Origin: Hymenobacter sp.
GTDB taxonomy: Bacteria; Bacteroidota; Bacteroidia; Cytophagales; Hymenobacteraceae
DNA: 16,181 bases
Assembly: GCA_025362615.1 (NCBI GenBank)
Contig: JANYFQ010000390.1
Span: 1 to 16,181 of the forward strand
Reading direction: 5' to 3'
This document shows positions 6,901 to 14,800 of this stretch, one piece after another. The notes beneath the pieces were generated by a model. That model ran no database searches. It was not told the DNA's origin and saw only the letters and a list, made by a program, of their open reading frames with translations. Position numbers and translations under genes: made by a program. Positions within the stretch are counted from its first letter, which is position 1; every line of letters starts with the position of its first letter.

Positions 6901-7371
6901 GGCTTCGCCGTTCAGGTTTTGGCCCGTCGGGAAGTCGGCCTGCTCCAGCAAATTGTTAATCATGCCCTGCAAGCCCATGGCGCGGCCATCGTCGGGCGAG
7001 TAGATGCGGGTAATGCCGTAGCCCTGCAGCTCGGCAATTTCGGTGGGCAGAATCACGCCGCCGCCGCCGCCGAAGATTTTGATGTGGCCCGCGCCGCGCT
7101 CCTTTAGCAGGTCGTGCATATACTTGAAGTACTCGTTGTGCCCGCCCTGGTAGCTGGTGAGGGCAATGGCTTGGGCATCTTCCTGAATAGCGCAATCCAC
7201 GATTTCCTGCACCGAGCGGTTGTGGCCCAGGTGGATGACTTCGGCCCCGCTGCTCTGGATGATGCGGCGCATGATGTTGATAGCCGCGTCGTGGCCGTCG
7301 AACAAGGCGGCGGCCGTGACGATGCGGACGTGGTTTTGGAGCTTGTAGGGCGCGGTGGGGGCGGGGTGCAT
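3922..7371 (-). CDS. icmF: Fused isobutyryl-CoA mutase IcmF (B12 domain, G-protein chaperone, mutase barrel)
   Basis: A 1149-aa protein. It interconverts isobutyryl-CoA and n-butyryl-CoA using adenosylcobalamin; the fused GTPase loads and protects the cofactor. Domains in order: cobalamin-binding domain ~14-145 with the lower-axial histidine His27 (LFDGHDAAINIMRR); a Pro/Thr/Gln-rich linker ~192-222; MeaI/MMAA-type GTPase from ~224 with P-loop GTGGAGKSS at 229-237 and VDPSKRKTGGALLGDR; then the TIM-barrel mutase (YTAGVFPFKREGEDPTRMF onward) to the C-terminus GQITNALFEVGG. Phe610 (TRMFAGEGG) and Gln798 (QAQNTCIF) occupy the positions that separate isobutyryl- from methylmalonyl-CoA mutases (Tyr/Arg in the latter), so the Icm substrate is likely. 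It is slightly longer than usual because of the linker, which is encoded by a heptanucleotide repeat. Its 3' end is duplicated downstream. Confidence 0.95.
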   Translation of the reverse strand: MHPAPTAPYKLQNHVRIVTAAALFDGHDAAINIMRRIIQSSGAEVIHLGHNRSVQEIVDCAIQEDAQAIALTSYQGGHNEYFKYMHDLLKERGAGHIKIFGGGGGVILPTEIAELQGYGITRIYSPDDGRAMGLQGMINNLLEQADFPTGQNLNGEARHVKEKDARSIGRLISAAENFPEEFEKVREELVAGFPQSAASTPTTQHPTPNTKNQVPQSLSPQAPILGITGTGGAGKSSLVDELVRRFLMDFPDKTIAIISVDPSKRKTGGALLGDRIRMNAINSPRVYMRSLATRQSNLALSKYVQDAVDVVRAANFDLIVLETSGIGQSDTEIIEHSDASLYVMTPEYGAATQLEKIDMLDFADVIALNKFDKRGALDALRDVRKQYQRNHNLWDAPTDTMPVFGTIASQFNDPGMNRLYRAVLQMLETKTGATFASKLETTVEDSEKIYIIPPHRTRYLSEIAESNRAYDQRVREQANIAEVAGAFAKLEAHYRAEKKDETVAEFGKNKQTQLRRLDADSQAILENWESTLQNYRNPEYVYAVRGKEIRVQTHTKSLSGNSIPKVAVPRYTGWGDRLRWAMQENFPGEFPYTAGVFPFKREGEDPTRMFAGEGGPERTNRRFHYVSLGLPAKRLSTAFDSVTLYGEDPDVRPDIYGKIGNAGVSIACLDDAKKLYSGFNLANPSTSVSMTINGPAATLAAFFMNAAIDQQCELYIKEHELTAEVETKIDQLYAAKNQPRPRYQGELPAGNDGLGLLLLGVTGEDVLPAEVYAAIKARTLTQVRGTVQADILKEDQAQNTCIFSTEFALRLMGDVQQYFITEKVRNFYSVSISGYHIAEAGANPITQLALTLSNGFTFVEYYVSRGMSVNDFAPNLSFFFSNGIDPEYAVIGRVARRIWAKAMKLKYNADARSQMLKYHIQTSGRSLHAQEIDFNDIRTTLQALYAIYDNCNSLHTNAYDEAITTPTEESVRRAMAIQLIINRELGLAKNENPLQGSFIIEELTDLVEEAVLLEFDRITERGGVLGAMETMYQRGKIQEESMHYEMLKHTGEYPIIGVNTFLSSKGSPTVVPAEVIRATEEEKQYQIDMLQLLHQRNADQAPARLQQLQQVAVANGNLFAELMETVKYCSLGQITNALFEVGGQYRRNM
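6742..6776. repeat. Five tandem heptanucleotides inside icmF
   Basis: GGTGTTG occurs at 6742, 6749 and 6756, then GGTGGTG at 6763 and GGTGTTG again at 6770. On the coding (minus) strand this is CAACACC repeated and encodes part of the Thr/Pro/Gln/Asn-rich linker between the B12 and GTPase domains. The neighbouring 6702-6737 shows similar loose GGGACTT-type units. Because the unit is 7 bp, gain or loss of one copy would shift the frame; three copies would be needed to restore it. Confidence 0.85.
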
Positions 7372-7392
7372 GGGGTGGAGTTTGGGGATGGG

Positions 7393-7400
7393 CGAAGGTA
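7393..7400 (-). promoter_or_regulatory. Possible -7 box of icmF
   Basis: The minus strand reads TACCTTCG, one base from TAnnTTTG, ending 21 nt before the icmF ATG. The same GTACCTTCG string lies 22 nt before lepA. The -33 region would fall inside the terminator hairpin of the upstream gene, and no TTTG is seen there. Confidence 0.4.
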
Positions 7401-7402
7401 CG

Positions 7403-7435
7403 AAAAACGCCCCGGCGCACGGGCGCTGGGGCGTT
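7403..7435 (-). terminator. Intrinsic terminator of the membrane-protein gene
   Basis: AACGCCCCGGCGC (7406-7418) pairs with GCGCTGGGGCGTT (7423-7435): 13 bp with one G-U pair and an ACGG loop. On the minus strand it is followed by TTTTT. It lies ~30 nt behind the stop of the gene at 7464 and ~32 nt before the icmF start, so it should insulate icmF from upstream transcription. Confidence 0.85.
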
Positions 7436-7463
7436 GGTCAGGCGGGCGCCGGGGCCAAAATCC

Positions 7464-8309
7464 TCACCCCCCAAAATGCAGGGCTGGCGACAAAAACAAG
7501 CGCCACAGCAGCAGCAGAATAACGCTTAGGCCCATCATGCCCCAGGCCACGCGGGTGTTTTTTGGGCCGCGCACCGTCGAGCCGAACAACTCGCTGAGGC
7601 AGCCCAGGCACATGGGGCCCACGAGTAAAATCATGGACAGTAGGCGCAGAAACTCGCTCAGGGCCAGGTCGGGGAGGCGGCTCAGGCAGATGATGCCCGT
7701 GCCATAGATGAAGGGCAGAATGAGGGTGTACATGACCATGCGGCGGCGGTTTTGGTAGCGCATGACGGTTTTGGAGTCGTGGGCCTGCAAAAAGGCCACG
7801 CCCCCGAAGTACCCCAGCACAATCTGGCCAATGCCGGCCGCGATGCCCACCAACACGTTGGGCACGTTGCCCATCTGAAACACCCAGCTCGGCACAAACC
7901 AGAAGCCCGACTGCGTAAAGTTGTCGGCCAGCAGCGCCCCCAGGCACAGGTTGAGGGCGTGCAGCGCTATCCAGAACACGAGCAGCTTGAACAGCCCCCG
8001 GCTGGCCCGCAGCCGCGCCCAGTACCAGGTGTAGGCCGCAAACGCGAGCAGCATACACACAAAAGGCCCGATGCCGTTGATGGCGATGATGGCCAGCCGC
8101 CACCACTCGTTGTCGGCCATGGTGTACACAATTTTGCTGGTGTCCCAGTTGCCGCGCAGGTGCAAGTACTTCGACAACCCGATTTTTACGAACTGATGCA
8201 CCGCCCACACAAAGGTGTAGGCCAGCACGTAGAGCACGGTGTTGTTGAGAAGAGTCACGCGGAATTTCTCGTCCGCATCAATGGTCAAATCTTCGTAGTC
8301 GGTTTGCAT
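7464..8309 (-). CDS. Polytopic membrane protein of unknown function
   Basis: A 281-aa protein with about seven hydrophobic segments, at roughly 20-40, 70-98, 107-129, 150-176, 192-210, 224-244 and 258-277. A short acidic N-terminus (QTDYEDLTIDADEK) precedes the first. The loop LLADNFTQSGFWFVPSWVFQ and the segment WWRLAIIAINGIGPFVCMLL recall Bacteroidota membrane proteins annotated loosely as M50-like, but there is no HExxH metal site, so I do not call a protease. The ATG at 8309 is preferred over an in-frame GTG immediately upstream. It is divergent from lepA, with ~155 bp between the starts, and ends at a strong terminator, so it is probably monocistronic. Confidence 0.75.
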   Translation of the reverse strand: MQTDYEDLTIDADEKFRVTLLNNTVLYVLAYTFVWAVHQFVKIGLSKYLHLRGNWDTSKIVYTMADNEWWRLAIIAINGIGPFVCMLLAFAAYTWYWARLRASRGLFKLLVFWIALHALNLCLGALLADNFTQSGFWFVPSWVFQMGNVPNVLVGIAAGIGQIVLGYFGGVAFLQAHDSKTVMRYQNRRRMVMYTLILPFIYGTGIICLSRLPDLALSEFLRLLSMILLVGPMCLGCLSELFGSTVRGPKNTRVAWGMMGLSVILLLLWRLFLSPALHFGG

Positions 8310-8434
8310 CACGGCCTGCGTTAAGGAAGCGAAAGCACAAAACTAGTCTTTACTGGTTGTTTCTCAGTCGGCGTACAGGGCATTGCCGGGGCGGCGGCAG
8401 GGCCGGATGGTTAGCTTTTGCCGGGGTGCCGCCG

Positions 8435-8442
8435 TACCTTCG
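8435..8442 (+). promoter_or_regulatory. Possible -7 box of lepA
   Basis: TACCTTCG, one mismatch from TAnnTTTG, 22 nt before the GTG start of lepA. It is nearly the same box and distance as at icmF. A TTTG occurs at 8417-8420 but only 14 nt away, closer than the usual 19-21, so the -33 element is uncertain. Confidence 0.4.
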
Positions 8443-8464
8443 TAGCCTGAAAAACCGCCTTCTC

Positions 8465-10252
<1,788 letters not shown>

Positions 10253-10262
10253 ATCTAAAAAG

Positions 10263-10288
10263 ACGCGCCCTGCAAAGGGCGCGTTTTT
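10263..10288 (+). terminator. Intrinsic terminator behind lepA
   Basis: ACGCGCCCT (10263-10271) and AGGGCGCGT (10276-10284) form a perfect 9-bp GC-rich stem with a GCAA loop followed by TTTTT; an A run upstream makes it potentially bidirectional. The next start codon, at 10294, is only 5 nt beyond the T run. Confidence 0.92.
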
Positions 10289-10293
10289 CAATT

Positions 10294-10746
10294 ATGCCGG
10301 AACGCGAGGTTGATTTTTCCGAACTGCACTCGGTGGTCCAAAAGCTGCATGGCTTGAAGGCATGGCGTAGTCGAGCCGGTAACTGCACAGGTTCCGTTTT
10401 TACTTTGGAATTCGGTGCGCGATTGGCTGAAGCGCCAGAACGGGGAGCATACGGCATTATGGCTCACTGCTCCTGGCGTGTAAGCAGAGGCGTTGATATT
10501 GTTTGCACTTGGCACCAAGACCCGGACAGTAAGCTTGCTCCCGGTCTCGAATTATTGCACGGCGGTATCGTGCAAAACGTGGCCTTATCTGGCTGGGGAG
10601 ACTTGCGCTTGGAATTTGATAATGGATTTGCGCTGCACTTATTCGCCGATTTGTCCGAAGAGAATGATATAAACTGGTTTATTGCTAACGGTCGTACTTG
10701 CTATTCGTGGAGTACAGATTTTACGGTTTTGGTAGAGGAAAACTAA
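10294..10746 (+). CDS. Hypothetical protein between lepA and folD
   Basis: A 150-aa soluble protein with no signal peptide or membrane segment. I do not recognise the family with certainty. A helical N-terminus (DFSELHSVVQKLHGLKAW) leads into alternating beta strands rich in Trp, Cys and Gly: GNCTGSVFTLEFGARL, GIMAHCSWRVSRGVDIVCTW, LSGWGDLRLEFDNGFALHLF and INWFIANGRTCYSW. The pattern 'G.I..v.l...gdL.l.F.nG..L.lf......nW' recalls small DUF6188-like or immunity-type proteins, but that is weak. Codon use is less GC-rich than lepA and folD, suggesting insertion. The gene ends 4 nt before the folD ATG, so the two are likely co-transcribed. Its start is right behind the lepA terminator, leaving no room for an ordinary promoter except within the lepA end. 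Confidence 0.75.
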   Translation: MPEREVDFSELHSVVQKLHGLKAWRSRAGNCTGSVFTLEFGARLAEAPERGAYGIMAHCSWRVSRGVDIVCTWHQDPDSKLAPGLELLHGGIVQNVALSGWGDLRLEFDNGFALHLFADLSEENDINWFIANGRTCYSWSTDFTVLVEEN

Positions 10747-10750
10747 TCTT

Positions 10751-11662
10751 ATGCAAACACAGGCTCCCGCGCCCATCACGCTCATCGACGGCAAGCAAAC
10801 CGCCGAGGACATCAAAGTAGAAATTGCCGCTGCCGTGGCCGCTCGTCGCGCCGCCGGCCTCAGGGTGCCGCACCTGGCCGCCATTTTGGTGGGGCACGAC
10901 GGCGGCTCCGAAACCTACGTCCGCAACAAGGTGCTGGCCTGCGAGCGCGTCGGGTTTCAATCCACGCTGCTGCGCTACGAGGACGACCTGAGCGAGGCCA
11001 CGCTGCTGGCCAAAGTGGCCGAGTTGAATGCCGACCCCGAAATCGACGGCTTCATCGTGCAACTGCCGCTGCCGGCCCACATCAACCCCGACAAGGTGAT
11101 TGAGGCCATCGCGCCGGAGAAGGACGTGGACGGGTTCCATCCCATGAACATGGGCCGGATGGTGGCCGGCCTGCCCGCGCTGTTGCCCGCCACGCCCTCC
11201 GGCATCGTGGAGCTGTTGCGGCGGCAGGGCATCAAAACCAGCGGTCAGCACTGCGTCGTGATTGGGCGCAGCAACATCGTAGGGTCGCCGGTTAGCATCT
11301 TGCTGGCCAAGAATTTGGATACGGCCAATTGCACCGTCACCTTATGTCATTCGCGCACCCAGAACCTGGCCGCAATTTGCCGCTCGGCCGACATCATTGT
11401 GGCGGCTATCGGGCGGCCCGAGTTCCTGACGGCCGACATGGTGCGGCCCGGCGCGGTGGTGATTGACGTGGGTACGACCCGCGTGGCCGACCCCAGCAAA
11501 AAAAGCGGCTACGCCCTAAAAGGCGACGTACACTTTGCCGAAGTGGCCCCGCTGGCCTCGGCCATTACGCCGGTGCCGGGCGGCGTGGGGCCGATGACCA
11601 TCGCCATGCTGCTGCTGAACACGCTGCGGGCCGCCAGCGGCGAAATATACCCCAAAGCCTAA
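10751..11662 (+). CDS. folD: Bifunctional methylenetetrahydrofolate dehydrogenase / methenyltetrahydrofolate cyclohydrolase
   Basis: A 303-aa protein. It interconverts 5,10-methylene-THF, methenyl-THF and 10-formyl-THF using NADP+, supplying one-carbon units for purines and formyl-Met. Seen in the sequence: the folate-site signature SETYVRNK with Tyr56 and the catalytic Lys60; VQLPLP; KDVDGFHPMNMG; the dinucleotide-binding loop VVIGRSNIVGSPVS; and the C-terminal signature ITPVPGGVGPMT. All key residues are present. The ATG at 10751 follows the preceding stop by 4 nt. The neighbouring queE has its own spacer of 136 bp, so folD probably ends this transcript, perhaps at the small palindrome near 11674-11688. 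Confidence 0.98.
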   Translation: MQTQAPAPITLIDGKQTAEDIKVEIAAAVAARRAAGLRVPHLAAILVGHDGGSETYVRNKVLACERVGFQSTLLRYEDDLSEATLLAKVAELNADPEIDGFIVQLPLPAHINPDKVIEAIAPEKDVDGFHPMNMGRMVAGLPALLPATPSGIVELLRRQGIKTSGQHCVVIGRSNIVGSPVSILLAKNLDTANCTVTLCHSRTQNLAAICRSADIIVAAIGRPEFLTADMVRPGAVVIDVGTTRVADPSKKSGYALKGDVHFAEVAPLASAITPVPGGVGPMTIAMLLLNTLRAASGEIYPKA

Positions 11663-11673
11663 AGCCGAGGCGG

Positions 11674-11688
11674 TTGGGCACTGCCCAA
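11674..11688 (+). terminator. Short hairpin behind folD (weak terminator candidate)
   Basis: TTGGGCACTGCCCAA can form a 6-bp stem (TTGGGC/GCCCAA) with a three-base loop, 11 nt after the folD stop. No T run follows, so it may be only an RNA-stabilising hairpin. The rest of the spacer to queE (11689-11798) holds a weak promoter-like TTTG at 11709 and TACTTTC at 11734, 21 nt apart; nothing else is seen. Confidence 0.3.
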
Positions 11689-11798
11689 ACAGCCAGGGCA
11701 CCGCACACTTTGGTAACTTTTACCGGTGCGTCGTACTTTCACGGTTGTAACTAATACGCCAGCGCGGCCATTTATTTCTTTATTCTATCTGTTTCTCA

Positions 11799-12443
11799 AT
11801 GTTTTTAGCTGACTCGTTGCCCATCCTCGAAGTACCGGTCTTAAAAACGTGGCTGCCCGTAATGGAGCAGTTTTATACCATTCAGGGCGAGGGGTTTAAC
11901 ACCGGGCGTGCGGCGTACTTCATTCGCCTGGGTGGGTGCGATGTTGGCTGCCACTGGTGCGACGTGAAGGAATCGTGGGATGCCAACGCGCACCCACGTT
12001 TGGCCATCGCCGACTTGGTGAGCGCCGTGCTGGCTCATCCGGGCCGTGAGGTGGTGGTGACGGGCGGCGAGCCGCTGATGCACGACTGTGGCCCGCTGAC
12101 GGCGGCCCTGCACGCGGCGGACTGCCGTACCTGGCTCGAAACGTCGGGCGCTTACCCGGTTAGCGGCACCTGGGATTGGGTGTGCGTGTCGCCCAAAAAA
12201 TTCAAAAGCGCCCGGCCCGATGTGCTGGCCGCAGCCGATGAGCTGAAAGTAGTGATTTTTAATGATTCTGACTTTGCCTGGGCCGAGGAACACGCGGCGC
12301 AGGTGCCGGCCCGTACGCGGCTTTATTTGCAGCCCGAATGGGGCCGGGCCGCCCGCATGACGCCCGCTCTCATTGCGTACGTGAAGGCCAATCCGCGCTG
12401 GCAAGTGTCGTTGCAGACGCACAAGTACCTCGACATTCCGTAG
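11799..12443 (+). CDS. queE: 7-carboxy-7-deazaguanine synthase (radical SAM)
   Basis: A 214-aa protein. It converts 6-carboxy-5,6,7,8-tetrahydropterin to 7-carboxy-7-deazaguanine, the committed step toward preQ0, queuosine in tRNA and related 7-deazaguanines. The radical-SAM cluster motif is CDVGCHWC with Cys47, Cys51 and Cys54 (Cx3Cx2C). Before it comes EQFYTIQGEGFNTGRAAYFI, typical of QueE, and after it VVVTGGEPLMHDC (SAM-binding GGE), LETSGAYPVSGTWDWVC, SPKKFKSA and LYLQPEWG. Length and motif order match Bacteroidota QueE. The ATG at 11799 gives the usual short N-terminal segment; the later Met22 is possible but would cut close to the substrate-binding start. The next gene begins 8 nt after its stop, so the pair is likely an operon although their roles are unrelated. 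Confidence 0.96.
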   Translation: MFLADSLPILEVPVLKTWLPVMEQFYTIQGEGFNTGRAAYFIRLGGCDVGCHWCDVKESWDANAHPRLAIADLVSAVLAHPGREVVVTGGEPLMHDCGPLTAALHAADCRTWLETSGAYPVSGTWDWVCVSPKKFKSARPDVLAAADELKVVIFNDSDFAWAEEHAAQVPARTRLYLQPEWGRAARMTPALIAYVKANPRWQVSLQTHKYLDIP

Positions 12444-12451
12444 CTTGCGCC

Positions 12452-14428
12452 ATGCTTTGCCCCGTTGTTCCGGCAACAGTCCTGCGCGGCTGGCTGGTAG
12501 CTCTATTTTTTTGCATTATTCCATTGCTGGCGCAAAGCCAGGGGGCTGCCCCGTTCCTGACCAACAACAAAGCCCGCAATCTGTACGACAAAGCCCGGCA
12601 GCAAAGCGGGGCGCGCGATTTTGTTAAGGCCATCCAGACCCTCAACGAGTTGAACGAGAAGTTTCCGTCCATCGGCGAAGCCTGGGTGATGAAAGGCTCG
12701 TTGCTGAAGGCAATGGGCGACAACCGCGCCGCCCTGACGGCCTACCGCGAAGGGTTGAGTAAAATGCCGCTTGACCCAGCCCGCGCCAGCCAGTACCAAC
12801 TCCTCGGCGACCTGGCCCTGGGCTACGGTGACTACGCTACCGGGGCCTCGGCCTACCGCAATTTTCTGAAGGTAGCGCCCAAACTACTTAAGGGCCTGCC
12901 CGCCGTCGAGCGGCGCCTGCGCTCCTGCGAGTTTGCCCAGGAGGCCATGCGCCACCCCGTGGGCGAAGCACCGCAACGCCTGTCGGCTCCGCTCAATACC
13001 TTTAAGTATCAGTACTTCCCGGCTCTCACGGCCGATAACCGGTTTTTGCTTTTCACCGGCCGCCCGCAGGCCAGCAGCGGCGAAGACCTTTACGTAAGCC
13101 GGCAAGGGAAGGACGGCACCATGAGCGACCCGGTGCCCATTTCGCCCGCCATTAATTCGAGCTACAACGAAGGTGCGGGCACTATTTCGGGCGATGGTAA
13201 AACCCTGGTGCTGGCTTCTTGCGACCGCCCCAAAGGCGTGGGCAACTGCGACTTGTACATCTCGCGGCGCACCGGCAACAACTGGAGCCCGCCCCAAAAC
13301 CTGGGTCCATCGGTCAATTCGGTCGAGTGGGACTCGCAGCCTTCGCTGTCGGCCGATGGTCGGACGCTTTATTTTACCTCTACCCGGCGCGGCGGCCAGG
13401 GGCAGGAAGACCTGTACGTGAGCACCTTGCAGCCCGATGGGACTTGGAGCGCGGCCCAGAACCTGGGGACGCCCGTCAATACGGCCGGCAAGGACATGGC
13501 CCCCTTCATCCACGCCAGCGGCACGACGCTCTACTACGTCACCGACGGGTTGATTGGCATGGGTGGGCTGGACGTGTTTCGCAGCGAAAAAAGCCCCACC
13601 AACGGTTTGTGGAGCGACCCGCGCAACCTGGGCTACCCGCTCAACACCTTCGAGAACGAAGCGTCGCTGTTTGTCAGCAGCGACAACGAGCGCGGGTTTT
13701 GCTCGCGCAGCCGGGCCGCGCAGGAGCCGCCCGGGGGCTACAAGCTCATCCGGGAAAAGCCCGTGGAATTGTTTGGATTCAGCGTTCCCAACCCCGTCAA
13801 GGCCCGCGAAACCAGCACCTACACCCAGGGCCGGGTGTTCGACGCTGTCACCCACAAGCCTTTGCGGGCCGAAGTGAAGCTCTACGACGTTGAGACCGAT
13901 GTGCTGACGCAGTTCGTCACTTCCGACCCCGAAGACGGCGATTATACCGTCGTGCTCAACGAAGGCCACCAGTACGCCATGTACGCGGCGGCCGACAAGT
14001 ACCTGCTTAAAAGCCTGAGCTTTGACTACAGCAATCAGCACAGCTTCAACCCGCAGGCGCTCGATATTTACCTGGAGCCGGTAAGGTCGGGCAAAAGCAT
14101 GGTACTCAATAACTTGTTTTTCGATAACAACAAGTTTAACCTCCAGCCCCAATCGCGCACCGAACTCAACCGGCTCATTGAGTTTATGCGGCAGTACCGG
14201 GACGTACAAATCGAGGTGTCGGGCTACACCGACAACGTGGGCACAACCGAAGCCAACATGACCCTCTCGCAGCGCCGGGCCCAGGCGGTAACCGAGTACC
14301 TGGCCGGCCACGGCATAGCCGTCAGTCGCCTCCGCGCCAAGGGTTACGGCGCGGCCAAACCACTGGCCGACAACGACACCGAGGCCCACCGGCGCATCAA
14401 CCGGCGCATTGAGCTGCACATTTTATAG
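12452..14428 (+). CDS. Envelope protein with TPR, PD40 propeller, regulatory beta-sandwich and OmpA C-terminal domain (PorE-like)
   Basis: A 658-aa protein. Residues ~11-30 form a signal peptide (VLRGWLVALFFCIIPLLAQS). TPR-like helices span ~37-165, with pairs such as AKQ-type DFVKAIQTLNELNEKFPSIG. Residues ~183-430 are PD40 propeller blades, each marked by a (S/T)xDG(R/K)TL(Y/V)F-like strand and an LGxPVN turn. A CarboxypepD_reg-like sandwich (TYTQGRVFDAVTHKPLRAEV) is at ~455-545. An OmpA_C domain lies at ~553-658 with the peptidoglycan-binding pair Asp594 (GYTDNVG) and Arg609 (LSQRRAQAV). This is the domain order of Porphyromonas PorE, a type IX secretion accessory protein that ties the machine to peptidoglycan; many Bacteroidota have several paralogs, so PorE identity is not proven. 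The ATG at 12452 is chosen because the longer frame overlaps queE and the signal peptide starts here. Confidence 0.88.
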   Translation: MLCPVVPATVLRGWLVALFFCIIPLLAQSQGAAPFLTNNKARNLYDKARQQSGARDFVKAIQTLNELNEKFPSIGEAWVMKGSLLKAMGDNRAALTAYREGLSKMPLDPARASQYQLLGDLALGYGDYATGASAYRNFLKVAPKLLKGLPAVERRLRSCEFAQEAMRHPVGEAPQRLSAPLNTFKYQYFPALTADNRFLLFTGRPQASSGEDLYVSRQGKDGTMSDPVPISPAINSSYNEGAGTISGDGKTLVLASCDRPKGVGNCDLYISRRTGNNWSPPQNLGPSVNSVEWDSQPSLSADGRTLYFTSTRRGGQGQEDLYVSTLQPDGTWSAAQNLGTPVNTAGKDMAPFIHASGTTLYYVTDGLIGMGGLDVFRSEKSPTNGLWSDPRNLGYPLNTFENEASLFVSSDNERGFCSRSRAAQEPPGGYKLIREKPVELFGFSVPNPVKARETSTYTQGRVFDAVTHKPLRAEVKLYDVETDVLTQFVTSDPEDGDYTVVLNEGHQYAMYAAADKYLLKSLSFDYSNQHSFNPQALDIYLEPVRSGKSMVLNNLFFDNNKFNLQPQSRTELNRLIEFMRQYRDVQIEVSGYTDNVGTTEANMTLSQRRAQAVTEYLAGHGIAVSRLRAKGYGAAKPLADNDTEAHRRINRRIELHIL

Positions 14429-14494
14429 GAGCATACCAGAAGAACCCCAGCCCGGCCGGGCCAGGCACCCGACGGGTTTTGCGCGGTCGCCGCG

Positions 14495-14520
14495 TTGCTT
14501 TACCTAAAGCAAGGCTTTAG
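14495..14520 (+). other. Two mutually exclusive hairpins upstream of a terminator
   Basis: TTGCTTTA (14495-14502) is complementary to TAAAGCAA (14505-14512), while CTAAAGC (14504-14510) is complementary to GCTTTAG (14514-14520). Both use the same TAAAGC bases, so only one can form. GCTTTAG occurs again at 14566-14572 within the terminator stem and loop, giving a third possible partner. The arrangement resembles an attenuator; no ligand or leader peptide is visible. Confidence 0.45.
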
Positions 14521-14560
14521 AAAGGCAAAATACTTGTTGCATTTTTCAGGAAATTTGTAG

Positions 14561-14588
14561 TGCCTGCTTTAGCGCAGGCATTTTTTTT
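14561..14588 (+). terminator. Intrinsic terminator behind the PorE-like gene
   Basis: TGCCTGC (14561-14567) and GCAGGCA (14574-14580) form a 7-bp stem followed by eight T (14581-14588). It lies ~130 nt downstream of the stop at 14428 and should end the queE/PorE-like transcript. Confidence 0.85.
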
Positions 14589-14691
14589 GCCTGAAGCTAT
14601 GCTTTTTATAAATCAGCTATTTTATTGTTGATGAGGTATTTATAAAATACTGACAAAAGCTGCCAACCACAAAGCTGGCATAATTTCGTTG

Positions 14692-14724
14692 TTTCAGTCG
14701 GGGTCGAAAAAAGCAGTACGTTTG
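14692..14724 (+). promoter_or_regulatory. Bacteroidota-type promoter of the small secreted protein
   Basis: TACGTTTG at 14717-14724 is a perfect TAnnTTTG -7 box. A TTTC at 14692-14695, 21 nt upstream, is one base from the -33 TTTG. The start codon at 14801 would give a ~70-nt leader. Confidence 0.6.
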
Positions 14725-14800
14725 AATCGGCCAACACCCGCTGCCCGGTGGTTCGGCCGCTTTGTCAACATCACCTCAACCCCCTTACCCAACCAACCCC

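Larger units (their letters stand above)
14429..14800. other. Non-coding spacer with alternative hairpins, terminator and promoter
   Basis: This 372-bp AT-rich spacer has no convincing gene. It holds a 12-bp palindrome GCCCGGCCGGGC (14450-14461), alternative hairpins at 14495-14520, a strong terminator (14561-14588), the small palindrome GTATTTATAAAATAC near 14637-14651, imperfect direct repeats AAAGCTGCCA/AAAGCTGGCA (about 14657-14680), and a promoter for the gene at 14801. The frame opening at 14689 runs against the signal-peptide gene and looks like chance. Confidence 0.7.

Noticed and set aside
8357..8464. Longer lepA starting at the ATG 8357
   Set aside because: The LepA family begins with the KNIRNF-IAHIDHGKST segment; the GTG at 8465 gives exactly that.
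12884..14419. 511-codon antisense frame over the PorE-like gene
   Set aside because: Same GC-driven shadow effect; no domain in the translation while the + strand has a complete domain chain.
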